Assembly: GCA_910592205.1 (NCBI GenBank)
Contig: CAJVPJ010000112.1
Coordinates: 1-43,600 of the forward strand
DNA length: 43,600 nucleotides
Source of the DNA: Paraglomus occultum
Taxonomy: Eukaryota; Glomeromycota; Glomeromycetes; Paraglomerales; Paraglomeraceae
Direction: 5' to 3'
Shown: positions 1 through 10,339 of the stretch, piece by piece
Layout: each line of letters begins with the position of its first letter
Position numbering within the stretch: the stretch's first letter is position 1
The notes under the pieces: generated by a model
The model's input: only the letters and a program-made list of their open reading frames with translations
Databases searched by the model: none
Told to the model about the DNA's origin: nothing
Translations under genes and position numbers: made by a program

Positions 1-438
1 GGGACTACATCGGAGTATTCCACATGTGGAGCAGAAGCCATATCGAGAATAACAATGGTAAAAGCGTTTATCAGCAACCATGTAATAGCTATTGTTATAG
101 TTGGTGAATCCAATAATGAGTCTGTTGCGTTCCTTAAGCCATTTCTTATATCGTCTAAACATATTGCCATTATTGTACTTGTGTGTTGGGAGTGAGTATA
201 TTCTGGCAAACTCACTCACAAGTGTTGGTGTACATTCTTCGCTACTTCCAAGCAACACCATCGTTCTCACCGCTATTTTGCGAATAGCGCCGCAGTAGAC
301 GTTGTCAATTTGAGTTGGCTTCATGTCGGTAATCTCTGAGCAAAAAATCCATTCCAGCCTTAAGCCTTTGTTTTCACTTTCCAAGGAGGATTGAATCAAG
401 CTGTCAATTGGTGTACAAGTCTCTAAAACCAACGACAT
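1..438 (-). CDS. unknown protein, N-terminal part, runs off left edge
   Basis: Read on the minus strand, an ATG at 438-436 opens a frame that stays free of stops to base 1, about 146 codons, and continues outside the window. The product begins MSLVLETCTPIDSL. Near the visible end there is a C-x2-C pair (CSTCGILRC), and several aromatic residues (YNNSYYMV) lie just before it. I see no signal peptide or membrane helix and do not recognise the family. The length of the open frame in AT-rich DNA and its balanced composition argue that it is coding. The start is the first ATG of the frame; an upstream exon cannot be excluded. Confidence 0.55.
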   Translation of the reverse strand, partial: MSLVLETCTPIDSLIQSSLESENKGLRLEWIFCSEITDMKPTQIDNVYCGAIRKIAVRTMVLLGSSEECTPTLVSEFARIYSLPTHKYNNGNMFRRYKKWLKERNRLIIGFTNYNNSYYMVADKRFYHCYSRYGFCSTCGILRCSP

Positions 439-1614
439 CGTTAAATGACTTTCGATACACTTCGGAGACACTTCTGGTTTTGGATTACACATTTATGTGT
501 TACCGTTACCTGTCCATTTCATTGGTCGTTACGGCAGCAATAAATTACATGTCAACACGTGATAAATAGTGACAATTCCGAAATTGGTCAATTCTCAGAA
601 TGGGCCAGAACATGTTTACAGAATACATATATTTATAGGGTATAGTTCTTTGGTTTTGCAGTCGTACGTAAAGCATTACTTGAAAATTTTCTAGCAAAGT
701 TACAAATAAATGCCGAGGGTTTTACATCATTATTTCTTCGCCGAGAGAGATAAGTTTAATAAATTGCCAAGCCCTCCACGTTGGGTATAATTACTTGACG
801 AAAAACAATACACGAATGTATAACTATAAAAGTTTATTATATATATATATTTGTCAATGTTTCCACGCACGAGTATCGATACTTTGGCGCTGTCGATGAA
901 TTTGAATTAAGTCCAACTAATCGTGTAAGAAGAGAGCGAGTATTAAATAAAATAATAAAGAAATCGACTGAGTAAGTAATAGTATTTTTTTAAATTCTTC
1001 AAATCACTGACATCTAATTCAATTAAAGCACTTTAAACTTTCTAACTTGCTTAGTATCATCAACAGTATTATACTTTTTTATGGTAATGATTTACTTTTA
1101 AGGATTGCTAAAATACGTATTGCACTATTTGTTATTCTCTTAAGTTCTAAATTTAACAATCGAGTATTTGTTCACTATTTTGACCACATTATGCCGCGTT
1201 GTCCCGTCATTTGTCGTAATAATTCAGGTTATTAGGTACGATGATCCAATTTAAGTCGTGCTACTGGTCGTAATATCTATAGAATGTAAAGTACGAGTAG
1301 TTAAATAAAATGTGAAGTAGCTTGTTTAGTTTTTCTGACTTTTACAGAGTATACAAATTTATAAGGCACAGTTTTAATGGTTGTTGTCGAGGGGTTTGCG
1401 TCATTATTAATTCCGTAAGGTTTACGATTAGAGTTCATGTAAATTGCCAAACTCCCCATGTTGGGTATTCTTACTCGAAGAAAACAAATGACATCTAAGC
1501 ATAAAGTTATTCGTCAGTGTTCTCACGCTGTTTTCTTTGAAAGCGATAAATCGTGACAAAAAAAATAATGTGTGGAGTTACCGGAGATGAAATGTCTTCT
1601 TATCAAGACAAAAT
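439..1614. repeat. intergenic stretch with a diverged duplicated segment
   Basis: No gene is recognised here. Two segments resemble each other: about 640-810 and about 1360-1490. The best-conserved cores, 761-808 and 1441-1488, share AAATTGCCAA, then a C-rich patch, then GTTGGGTAT and a GAAAACAA-like end. In both copies a GAGGG(G)TTT...TCATTATT block lies about 45-55 bp before the core. The spacing is about 680 bp in direct orientation. Divergence is considerable, so this is an old duplication or two copies of a dispersed element. Confidence 0.5.
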
Positions 1615-2226
1615 TCACTCAGCGGCTTGTTTTTTAACCTTTTCGGCTATTTCGGGCAATTCTATCACCTAAAGTAAACACAGAATAAAAATTATGTTAT
1701 TTCAAAAAAAAATTAGCGCGGTAAAAAAGTATTTCCTTACCAATGCAATAAACCATGTAGGTACAAATATTCCTTGTTTTTGTCTAAACAAAGCGACCAA
1801 AACCAAACATACCCTCTTTTATGAAAATTTCAGTATCTTCTCTGACGTGCTTTAAAACGGTATTTTTCGGTCCTCCGGACACTTTGATAAATACAATTTT
1901 CTTATTGCTGGAAACCTTAGATCTACTTTGTTTAGCGTTAGATCAAACTCTGGAAACGACTTCCAATCAAATATGTACTCCTCGATAAACAGATTCAATG
2001 GCCTTAATAAAGGAACAACTCTATCTTTCAATATCAACCTCGCCAAATCTCTTTCTGCCCCATCTTGGCGATAAAACGCTATGTTTATATGTTTTATTAT
2101 TTCTAAAATCTGCGAAGTTGGGACGCGATACGTGAAAGATTTTTTTACGGTAATTGTCACGCGCAAATAGGTGACGTATTCTTTCAGGCAATTTTTGCTA
2201 AGCCACACACACGAAGCGTAAAACAA
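1615..2226 (-). CDS. unknown protein, C-terminal exons
   Basis: Three minus-strand exons join in frame: 2226-1883 (5' limit unresolved), 1783-1741 and 1668-1615 (stop TGA 1617-1615). The introns, 1882-1784 (99 nt, gtgtcc...tttag) and 1740-1669 (72 nt, gtaagg...tttag), have the usual size for this window. The joined C-terminus reads ...RKLYLSKQKQGIFVPTW... and ends KVKKQAAE. The large exon is rich in Leu/Ile and charged residues and has no obvious membrane helix. I do not recognise the family. The 5' end is unclear: no ATG precedes it in frame. Possible upstream pieces are a stretch near 2330-2390, spliced either to 2187 or directly to an internal acceptor near 2115. Confidence 0.5.
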
Positions 2227-2229
2227 AGA

Positions 2230-5200
2230 ACATCATGTATTAGCGTTAGACATTAAAAATCAATTTGGAATAGTTGGGTATAAATATCAGGGGATACCTT
2301 ACATTTAAATGTTTTTGTCAAAGCGGTGCGGAATTCTACTAACATATTAATCATAAATATCTCTGATGTACCACGCACCTGTTTCCACACCACAGAGACA
2401 AAAAGAAGAGAGTACAGTCAAGTCTCTCTAAATGCAAACTTCCCTATCCAACATAAATGAATAGAATTCATTTACCGTCCCAATGGTCTAGTAGTCAAGC
2501 AATAAGCTGAACAGTACAAACTTTTATGGACTATTCGTGAGCGGCACTGCAGACATGCATTTAGAGTGCCTTAACCCAATGTATAGAGAATCCTCTTTTG
2601 CATTTGTCAAGTCAACTACAATGAACTGTCAATCTTGCAAATTCTTGTCTTGTACATCAACAGCGTTACGCCTTTTTTTTGTGTATAACACTTAACAATA
2701 TTGATCATTTATTATATGCACCGGCTTCATTAAAGAGTACATCTTATTAACTTTGAACGGTCGAAAAAGCTTTGATACATAGATTGAACTGATGTTAGGC
2801 CAATTTTTCCTTGCGTGTGTTTTTTTTTAAAAAAAATAACCACGTCCCTCTTTCAGGAGAAATTTGGTACTTTATCGATCGAATGTAACATTTTCGCGAT
2901 ATAATTTTTGGACTATTTGCAATAATTTGGTCAGATGTCTACTTTGACTCCTTCAAATGGTGTCTAATCAAAACCAGATTTCGTTTTTTATAAAACGCGT
3001 CCGGCCGTTTTTCCCATTGAACGTTCGATACATTTTATTTCCAGCACGTGGTAAAAGATTGATTTAATTCGTCCGCTAACTTATAAACTAAAAATGCCAT
3101 TGTGGAAATGGATAAAGTTTATTACGTAACATTTTTTTTCCCGAATAAAAAACGTTATTATTTTTGACAGAAAAATTATCCAATATTTATATTCGGTAAA
3201 TAACAATTCTCTACTAGTAGAATTTTACAGTTATACAGAATTTAATAAGACTAAAACCTTGTTGTGTACATAATTCTCGCCTCGCTTTTTCTGATCACAA
3301 CTTTCCCTATTTTTTCTGTGATACGATGATAATAATGCGACCTGTTAAATTCAAACACCAATTTAACTCTTCATTGTATCAAGAACTTTGAGAAGTTTTG
3401 GCGGCCTAACAAATCTTCAAAATATATCTACACCGTCGTCGTTTATCGGTAAAAAGCGGGCAAATTGGACACCATTCAAAATTAATTTCGGTGGATATTC
3501 CCATTGATGTGTGCCATTTTCTGTGATACTACCGCAGGACCAAAGATAACATCGTAGCCATTTATTTTACTGGCTTTTGCTAAGACACTTTCTCTACGCT
3601 ATTTAGCATATTCCTTCGCCTTGGTTAAATTTGTAGAAACTCGGGTCGTATGAACTAACTGACTGTGTTAAATATTCTTGAGACGAATATTGAATTTTCT
3701 CTGGGTTGGCGTGCACGAGCTCAAATCCACGTGACAGAAAATATTCTATATCTAAATAGTATAAAACTGGTTCGTTTTCAAAGACAACAAATGTTTCGAA
3801 TTGTAGAGTTTACGTTAGATCAGTGGTTCTTTTCTGAGTTTCCATGCTACTGTCCCAATCGGCTTAGCAAGTAAATATCAAATTGTGTCGTGGCTATTTA
3901 ACTTTATTTTATTATTTTCGACTAGTCGCTTATATTTTGTTGATGGTCTAGATTAGACTTTTTCTAACCTGATTGCTATTGCTGGAGCTAAACCCATCTC
4001 ATTGATTACTCTTCTTTTACAGCAAAATTTCAAATGCCGGGGAAAAAAATCGAAACCATAAAAACAATATTGCCTTTGCCTTTGAAGCCAGTCAAGCAAA
4101 CGTTTATCGAATATGCGTAATTGCTTCTTAATCTGAAAAGCCGTACACTTTAGCTAATTAGTATTTTTGGCAAAGAAAATAGTAGTCATGTATCTCAATT
4201 ACGGGGGTACTTTGTCGTCTCTTACAATAAGGAGAAGAAAAAATTTAATCGAAAATAATGGTTTAAACCCGTAAACAACGGCATCGGTTTTTATTGTGTT
4301 TGCTCCGCAACAGAACATATTACGTGTGCGTTAAAACAACCCGCAAAAGTTTTTTATTATGTCCCGCGGAGTGATGAAATTTGCCTCTGAAAACGTTAAA
4401 AACGTGCAGATTACAGTCCCGTTTACATAATTATCATCGGGTCTAAAAGCGAGTAGACTAGCTAAAAGGATTAAAAACGTGCCGATTGCTGTTCTATTTT
4501 CATATGGTTTGTTATTGATACTATAAAAGCCTTCAATTTAATTAAAAACATGCCGATTGCTGTTCCAAAATTTTTTGCACCAAGACTTTTTGTATATTAA
4601 AACTTGAATTATTTTTGGCGTATAATCAAAATTTTTTTGTATCGACAGAATATTTCAGCATATAATGACACAACGCAAAATCATTGCAGCAGAGTTGTGT
4701 GCTCTGCCGCCACCCTCAGCTCGATATCTGGCCAGACCCGAAGGAACAACTTTTCGAGTCAACATATTGTGATAGAAAATTTTTACGCTGTGACATATCA
4801 TCCATGTATGACGATGCAAACACGAAAATTATCGCAGCGAGTGCGTGACCAATTACATCGCTTGCTCGGATTAAAAATTAATTTTTTTCTTCAGCTATCC
4901 CAGGTTTTCTCTGTGTCCTTTGAATGTTAAAATACCTGCTAAGATTGTTGGGCTTTTTCCCCCCCTCCGGTTGACATTCTCTAGCCGGTATTCTTATAAC
5001 CTAGACTCGGTGGGTACGATATAGTTATTTTATACCCACTCAAGTTATTTGCTAGCTTTCCTTTTTTTTGATCTTTGATTAGTGTTTTCTTTGGTAAAAT
5101 TTGACTTGGTCTGTGTTAGTTTAAAACTATAAGGTGGCATTTTTTACCTTGTTTTTAAAATACTTTAATTTTTTGAAATCTGATGCAAATTAGTTCATAT

Positions 5201-5993
5201 TTATATTTTTATAAAGACTTAGTTTTACATTAATACGTTTTCTCAGTTGAATGTTAGTTATCATTACATTTGCCATGACATAGAGAGGTCGAAAAATTAA
5301 TCCATGGGCAAAATCTCGAAAAAAAAAGCATAAATTTGGTTTGATTAATAATCGCATTATAATTCGAATAATGTCATAGAACGACGACACGAATTTGGAC
5401 TTTACTGCATTATTGGAAATAACCTAAAATAGTATAACTATTTTCGTTTTTAATGATGCCAGTAACCCGTTATAATCTGCCGTATGTTGATGCAACAACG
5501 TCATACATATTGTAAGCATAAATTTTATTATGAAGAAGAAGGTAATATTTTTCGAAATAAGGCACCGGAATGACCAAAATATATTTGCTCCACGATCTTA
5601 ATACCCATTATTAGACTACGTCCGTCTTTGCTATTCTATGTATAAACGTCAATTGCAGTGCCAGAGCCCATAAGGAAATGGCTTTTGTCTATTATTATGC
5701 CATTATAATTGGTCATTCTTTTATTTATTTATTTTTTGATAATCCCTTTTTGCAGATCGATTATCTTAATTAGTATTTCTATGATGTAGCAGGTGCACAA
5801 CACATGGAGTGCGTGAACGATGCCAAATAAAGAACATCAATAAAACTGAGATAAACAACGAAATTTGTTGCATCCTTATTCACGACATTCACGTTTTCTC
5901 GACTATTTATACCAATACGCCTTCCACAAACAAAAGACATTCTATTTAGATTCTTTCCCACAGCCCACATATTTCCGACACTAATTACATAAT
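2230..5993. other. gene-poor region, no gene recognised
   Basis: About 3.7 kb of AT-rich DNA with only short open frames. At about 3430-3640 the minus strand shows short peptide-like stretches in shifting frames with stops, perhaps a decayed coding sequence; the family is not recognised. A spaced repeat lies at 4395-4570 (separate entry). The end of the region is the promoter side of the peroxin gene at 5994. Confidence 0.4.
4395..4570 (+). repeat. three spaced copies of a TTAAAAACGTGC motif
   Basis: A motif of about 25 bp, approximately TTAAAAACRTGCMGATTRC followed by GTYC, occurs at 4396, 4471 and 4542, with spacings of 75 and 71 bp. A fourth related copy (ATTAAAAATATGCCATTGCAGTCC) is at 11430. 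Copies two and three are more alike than copy one. Sequence between the copies is not clearly conserved. Confidence 0.55.
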
Positions 5994-7675
5994 ATGAGTA
6001 AAAGAAAGTCTAAGCGTGCTTCAACCTTTGACACCAGTCCGGCTATTCCTGCTCCCAAACCACCTCCAACACTTCCACCTCCGCCACGACCGTCTGCATT
6101 ACGCCGCTCAGCATCAATGGAACTCGTCAGTGACTCTAATGCTAGCTCGCGCAGGATTCCTCCCATGCCAAAGATATCCACAACTGTGCCTAATATTAAA
6201 ATAAGTTTGGACGCAGAAGATCAGCCAGCTCCACCACAAGCTGCTCGACCTGTCTCGCCCACTAAACCCTCATATGCGACAAAAGTCATTCAAGACCTGC
6301 TTATATCGTCGGCGTTGAACTTGACCAACACGTCAAAGTTGCAATCGAATCCAGCACATCCTCCCTTGCATCTACAGACGACTACCGTGAATTTTAGAAA
6401 ATTTGTGCAAAAGTGCGGGTTCATATTTGAATTCCAAGACGCCGTTGAAAATATATTTATTTGGAAAAATCCTGCCAACACAGTATTGGCCATGGTCGTT
6501 TATGTATATTTATGTATGTATTGAGCCAACTCTTTGATTTACCCCCCCCCCCCAACATTCGTTGCGACATTCACCAATTAATGTCTACCGATTTTTTAGG
6601 TCTTTATCCGCGATTGCTGATTCTCTCGCCATTAATAATTTTACTGGCTGTGTTAATATCATACTATCAAAAAAGATATCCCAATTTAACTTCTTCTGCT
6701 ACATTACCCTTAAAAGGGAAAAAGATAAAAAAGAGATCTAAACGTTCTGCTCCTGCACTTCCAGAAGAAAATTCCGTTGACTATTTGAAGAATATGCAAA
6801 ATATTCAAAACATGATGGGTATGATTTCAGACGGATACGATGCCTTTATACCGCTGTTGAAGTATGTCGATTGGAGTGATGAGCAGATGAGTCTTCGTAT
6901 TATGCAATTCACCGTAGTGAGCTTGGGTTTCGCTAGTTTGGTTATTTGGATCGTGCCATGGAGATACGTGTTTGTCGTGGTTGGGGTGGGTGCGCTTATT
7001 GCCAACACCAGGCTATGCAAGGCATTGGCAAAGGAGATGAGTCCTCACCTGTTACAGAAAATTGATGAAATTGGTAAGCAATGGAGTGAATTTCTTGCCA
7101 CGGAAGATGATGCGGATAGCGTTACGGATGAGATTACTGTATCAGTGTATGAGAATCAGCGTTGGTGGTAAGTAACCAGAAACGATCCAAGAAGTAACGA
7201 TATGAAGGACAAAATTTTGCGTTTCGTTGTTGAATTTGAAAGAAGATATTCTTAGATCACTCTTCCTTTCATGCTTATTTGCAGGGCTAATAAAGGTTTC
7301 ATTCCACAACTGCTCGGGTCTGAAAGAGCCCCATGGTCCAATGCCTCTGGATCAGTTGCTCTCCCTCCCAAGAATCCAACGGCACCAGAAGGATATGAAT
7401 GGATCCAGGACGACTGGGTTATTGATTTGTCCAAGGTGTGGGAGGATAACAAATATGGAGAGATTTACGTTGAACCAGATGAGGAAGGTTGGGTGTACAC
7501 CGATCAACAATGGGAAAATCCCGCATCTCGCAATGCTCCTGGTGAGCAGAGTATGACTAGGAGGAGAAAGTGGATCAGAAAAGCGAGAAAGATGGATGTC
7601 GGAGAGCAATATGCAGGAAGTAATAATGTGAACGAGTCAACTCTGCGAAGGAGAAATACAGAGAACAATGATTAA
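5994..7675 (+). CDS. peroxisomal membrane peroxin, Pex30/Pex24p-type with dysferlin domain
   Basis: Exons 5994-6513, 6600-7167 and 7285-7675 encode about 492 residues. Introns are gtatgt...tttag (86 nt, containing a run of 12 C) and gtaagt...tgcag. After a Pro/Ser-rich N-terminus (residues 1-90), the segment TTVNFRKFVQKCG...FEFQDAVENIFIWK and hydrophobic stretches at about 162-195 and 275-312 match the Pex24p/Pex30 integral peroxin domain. A dysferlin domain follows from about 358, with its typical aromatic motifs (ENQRWW, EGYEWIQDDW, GWVYTDQQW) and the closing Arg-rich RRRKWIRKARK. Family members (Pex23/24/28-32) are ER or peroxisomal membrane proteins that shape ER subdomains for peroxisome and lipid-droplet biogenesis. 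The exact paralogue cannot be fixed by eye. Both splice joins preserve the conserved motifs, so the model is firm. Confidence 0.93.
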
Positions 7676-7848
7676 ACTAAGATGATAAATTGGGCCAGAC
7701 AATTAATAATGGACTATGGTGAATGGAACTTTCATTATTTGTACAGCAAACATGAGATTGCACAAGCTTGTGACTTTTAATTCATTGCCAGATTAGCGGA
7801 TTTCACATGTGAATAATCATTTGTAGTAAAGTGTTCAAATCACATAGA

Positions 7849-7854
7849 AATAAA
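7849..7854 (+). terminator. poly(A) signal AATAAA after the peroxin gene
   Basis: AATAAA lies 174 bp after the peroxin stop codon and is the first canonical hexamer seen there. Confidence 0.5.
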
Positions 7855-8534
7855 AGTATTGCATTTAGTTTACCACTTTCTATGCGGGGGAGAGGGTTCT
7901 TTCCCCCATTATGCTCACAACATCTGTTTTAATTCCAACTTGCTGGTTGTACAGCGGAACTGTTACCATAGTGGCCGTTTCTTTTGTATATCACTCGGAA
8001 TTAAACTTGCGAATCAAAAAGCTGGCCAGGGAAACGTTGTGACCAAATAGGAATTCAAAGTATGCCACATTGTCGTCACACAATTATGCAAATTTCTGAT
8101 TTGGGTCAGAACCCGTCGCGTAAGTTTATCGTTTGGTGCAATGATCTCACAACACTAACTGATTATGTGTAAAACAATGTCAACTGTTAATAGATTTAAT
8201 TATCAGTCTCAGGGATGACAGCTTCATTGTGATGTTGCGAAATTTATAATATTCGGATGCAATTTTAATCGTTAAATTTCAGCGTCCTCATTTACTCATC
8301 ATGTAATTAACCAAAAGGTAAAGAGTAATTCGTTCACCAACGTGGTGGGGCCTATTCATCTCAGGTCATTTACGACCTGGTGACGGATCTTCTATTGTTT
8401 CACCATATCGTAAAACACTGCCCGCATGAGCATGACTCGATGACGGTAATGAATGTCGCCTATAATAAAAATTATTATGCACAAGGCCGATATAACAGAC
8501 GTTCAACCAAAGATGCTGATTTCATCGTTTGTAC

Positions 8535-9350
8535 TCATAATAACAAGATGGACCCGCAAATAGTCACATCATGCATTTGTTGATCCTGATCATTTCCCTC
8601 TACAGACACCGAAGCTAACGATAATTCTTGTCTAATTGTTAATGCAGTCTCTAATTTAGAAATTATCATCATAGTTCGACAAGTAAAAAGGTCACCAGAA
8701 GAATATGGATCATATGGTTTTCCGATGTTCTTGTCGACGTTACACGTGATACTATGACGAGTAACATTGGACATTTTTTGTTTCCATTTTTTCTAAACCC
8801 CTTACGACTTCCATTCTTAAGTACTTTCTTGTTCTAATTATTAGTATTGAAGAACGCAAGTATTTAAATTTTTCGAAGCAAATGATTAGGCTCTTTCGAC
8901 TACTCACGCAAGCATCTATTTGATTTATCTGCCGTATTCAGTAGATTTCGATGCATTAAAAGCAAGTCGCGGTAAAATCAGCCAGTGCGTCTCTAATCTT
9001 TGATTAGCATCGCCGAATACAATGATGGCACGTGACAACTCCATCGTGTTAAAGGCAAAACAAAAGTTTCTGATTCTGGATAGCACATCTCCGAGCTCTC
9101 CATGTGATCGTTTATGTTTGCCAACACCATGTGAAACTTGGCGAATAGCACAGGACGACAGCGATGCTTTCTCGGACATCACTTTCGGTTTATACAAACT
9201 TTAGCGATAAGTCCGTATAGAAGAAATAGAATTAACGATGCACCAATACAACAGACTGCTAAAGCACGTTCAAATACTGTCGCGTTCCAAAGCGAATGTT
9301 TGCGCAATATGTGGGCAGTCGCCCTCTCTATAGTCACACCTTTGGTTGCC
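8535..9350 (-). pseudogene. minus-strand coding-like stretches, possible gene or relic
   Basis: Three open stretches look protein-like on the minus strand. First, 9350-9179, after a possible acceptor (ttttccag), reads NATVFERALAVCC and then a clear hydrophobic helix (GASLILFLLYGLIA). Second, 9197-8925 gives 90 codons containing SRIRNFCFAF and RAIIVFGDANQRL. A competing frame over the same DNA reads FHMVLANIND, joinable to the first stretch by a 63-nt gtttgt...ccaag intron. Third, 8774-8535 gives 79 hydrophilic codons ending in ICGSILLL. They could be membrane segments and tail of one protein. I could not find a splice pattern that joins all three, so a decayed gene is equally possible. The family is not recognised. 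Confidence 0.3.
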
Positions 9351-9567
9351 CTGGAAAACTAGTGACTGTAAAGAGGGTATGATTGTAGAGGAGCCCGTCT
9401 ATATCTAATCTCAATATATACAATTTATTATTATTATTGTTGTTGTTCCAGCTTGTTTTATTATCATCTTATCATTCTCGGTTTCACCCAATCATTTTAT
9501 TTATATCATGTGATGTGACTGCAAGGAGGTAAATCGCGTCTTACATTGCTGCGAAAATTCAAACAAC

Positions 9568-10339
9568 ATGACTCTTGCTTCCGTAAACGACTTGACCGCA
9601 CGCTTAGAAAAAATAGAACAAAACATTACACTAACATTACAGGAAATAGATCACAATTTTTCTACAAGCCATCATATAGTAGCAACGCGAGTATTACCAC
9701 AAGTCGAACGATTTGCACAACTATCAAAGGACATATGGGATAACACCAAGGTAGGTAGATAATCTTGACGCTTGAATACATCCAAAAAAAAGATCGCAAG
9801 CATTAACTTGTCCTGGATCCTATTTTCAGTTCTGGCTGAGCTTTTTCGAGTCCTTGGATTCTTACTCGGCGTCGAACGATTTATCACCAGCAACAAACAA
9901 TTTCTCACTGGCAACGAACAGCTTATCGCGAGCAATGAACAGTTTATCGCCAGCCATGAACAGTTTATTGCCAGCCATGAACAGTTTATCGCCAGCCATG
10001 AACGGTTTATCGCCAGCAATGAACAATTTATCGCCAGCAATAAACAATTTGCCGAATTTCCCGACAATGAGCCAACTATCGACAACAACAAAACAATTGT
10101 CGTCGACAAATAGTGATTTGGGTTTCTCTCCGCCAGTGACTATGAAGTTCTCTTTGCCACCCTCAAAGCTACTGAGGACTCCCGCACCAGAGGCTGCAAG
10201 GATTATCATGGATGATGTCATGCAAATGATAAGTCCTGTATCCACTCCGTGTCCGATGAGTGATGCCAGGCAAACCGCAAGTTCTATGTCTACTCCATGT
10301 CCGATGAGTGAGTTTGTCCGAAGTAAGAGAATAAATTAG
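9568..10339 (+). CDS. ASK1: DASH complex subunit Ask1
   Basis: Exons 9568-9750 and 9830-10339 (intron gtaggt...ttcag, 79 nt) give about 230 residues. The N-terminus carries the Ask1 signature: LEKIEQNITLTLQEIDHNF, SHHIVATRVLP, ERFAQLSKDIW and, across the splice, TKFWLSFFESLDSY. Ask1 is part of the fungal DASH/Dam1 ring that couples kinetochores to spindle microtubules. Residues about 77-132 are eight copies of a seven-residue repeat (NSLSPAM type), most with an Ser-Pro dipeptide. Near the C-terminus MKFSLPPSKLLRTPAPEAAR resembles the conserved Ask1 C-terminal motif, and two STPCPMS blocks follow. A possible donor (gtaaga) at the very end and a good acceptor near 10497 leave open a short extra 3' exon; the simple stop at 10337-10339 is preferred. 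Confidence 0.92.
9875..10042 (+). repeat. 21-bp tandem repeat inside ASK1
   Basis: Eight in-frame copies of a 21-bp unit, consensus AACAGTTTATCGCCAGCCATG, start at 9875 and are followed by a partial ninth copy (10043-10051). The middle units are nearly identical while the outer ones have diverged. Unit peptides include NDLSPAT, NNFSLAT, NSLSRAM, NSLSPAM, NSLLPAM, NGLSPAM and NNLSPAI. Confidence 0.95.

Noticed and set aside
2480-2520. A-box-like sequence TGGTCTAGTAGTCAAG
   Set aside because: No B box or matching acceptor stem follows within tRNA distance.
9672-10245. Long minus-strand frames across ASK1
   Set aside because: They mirror the 21-bp repeat, which stays open in several frames; the plus frame carries the Ask1 signature.
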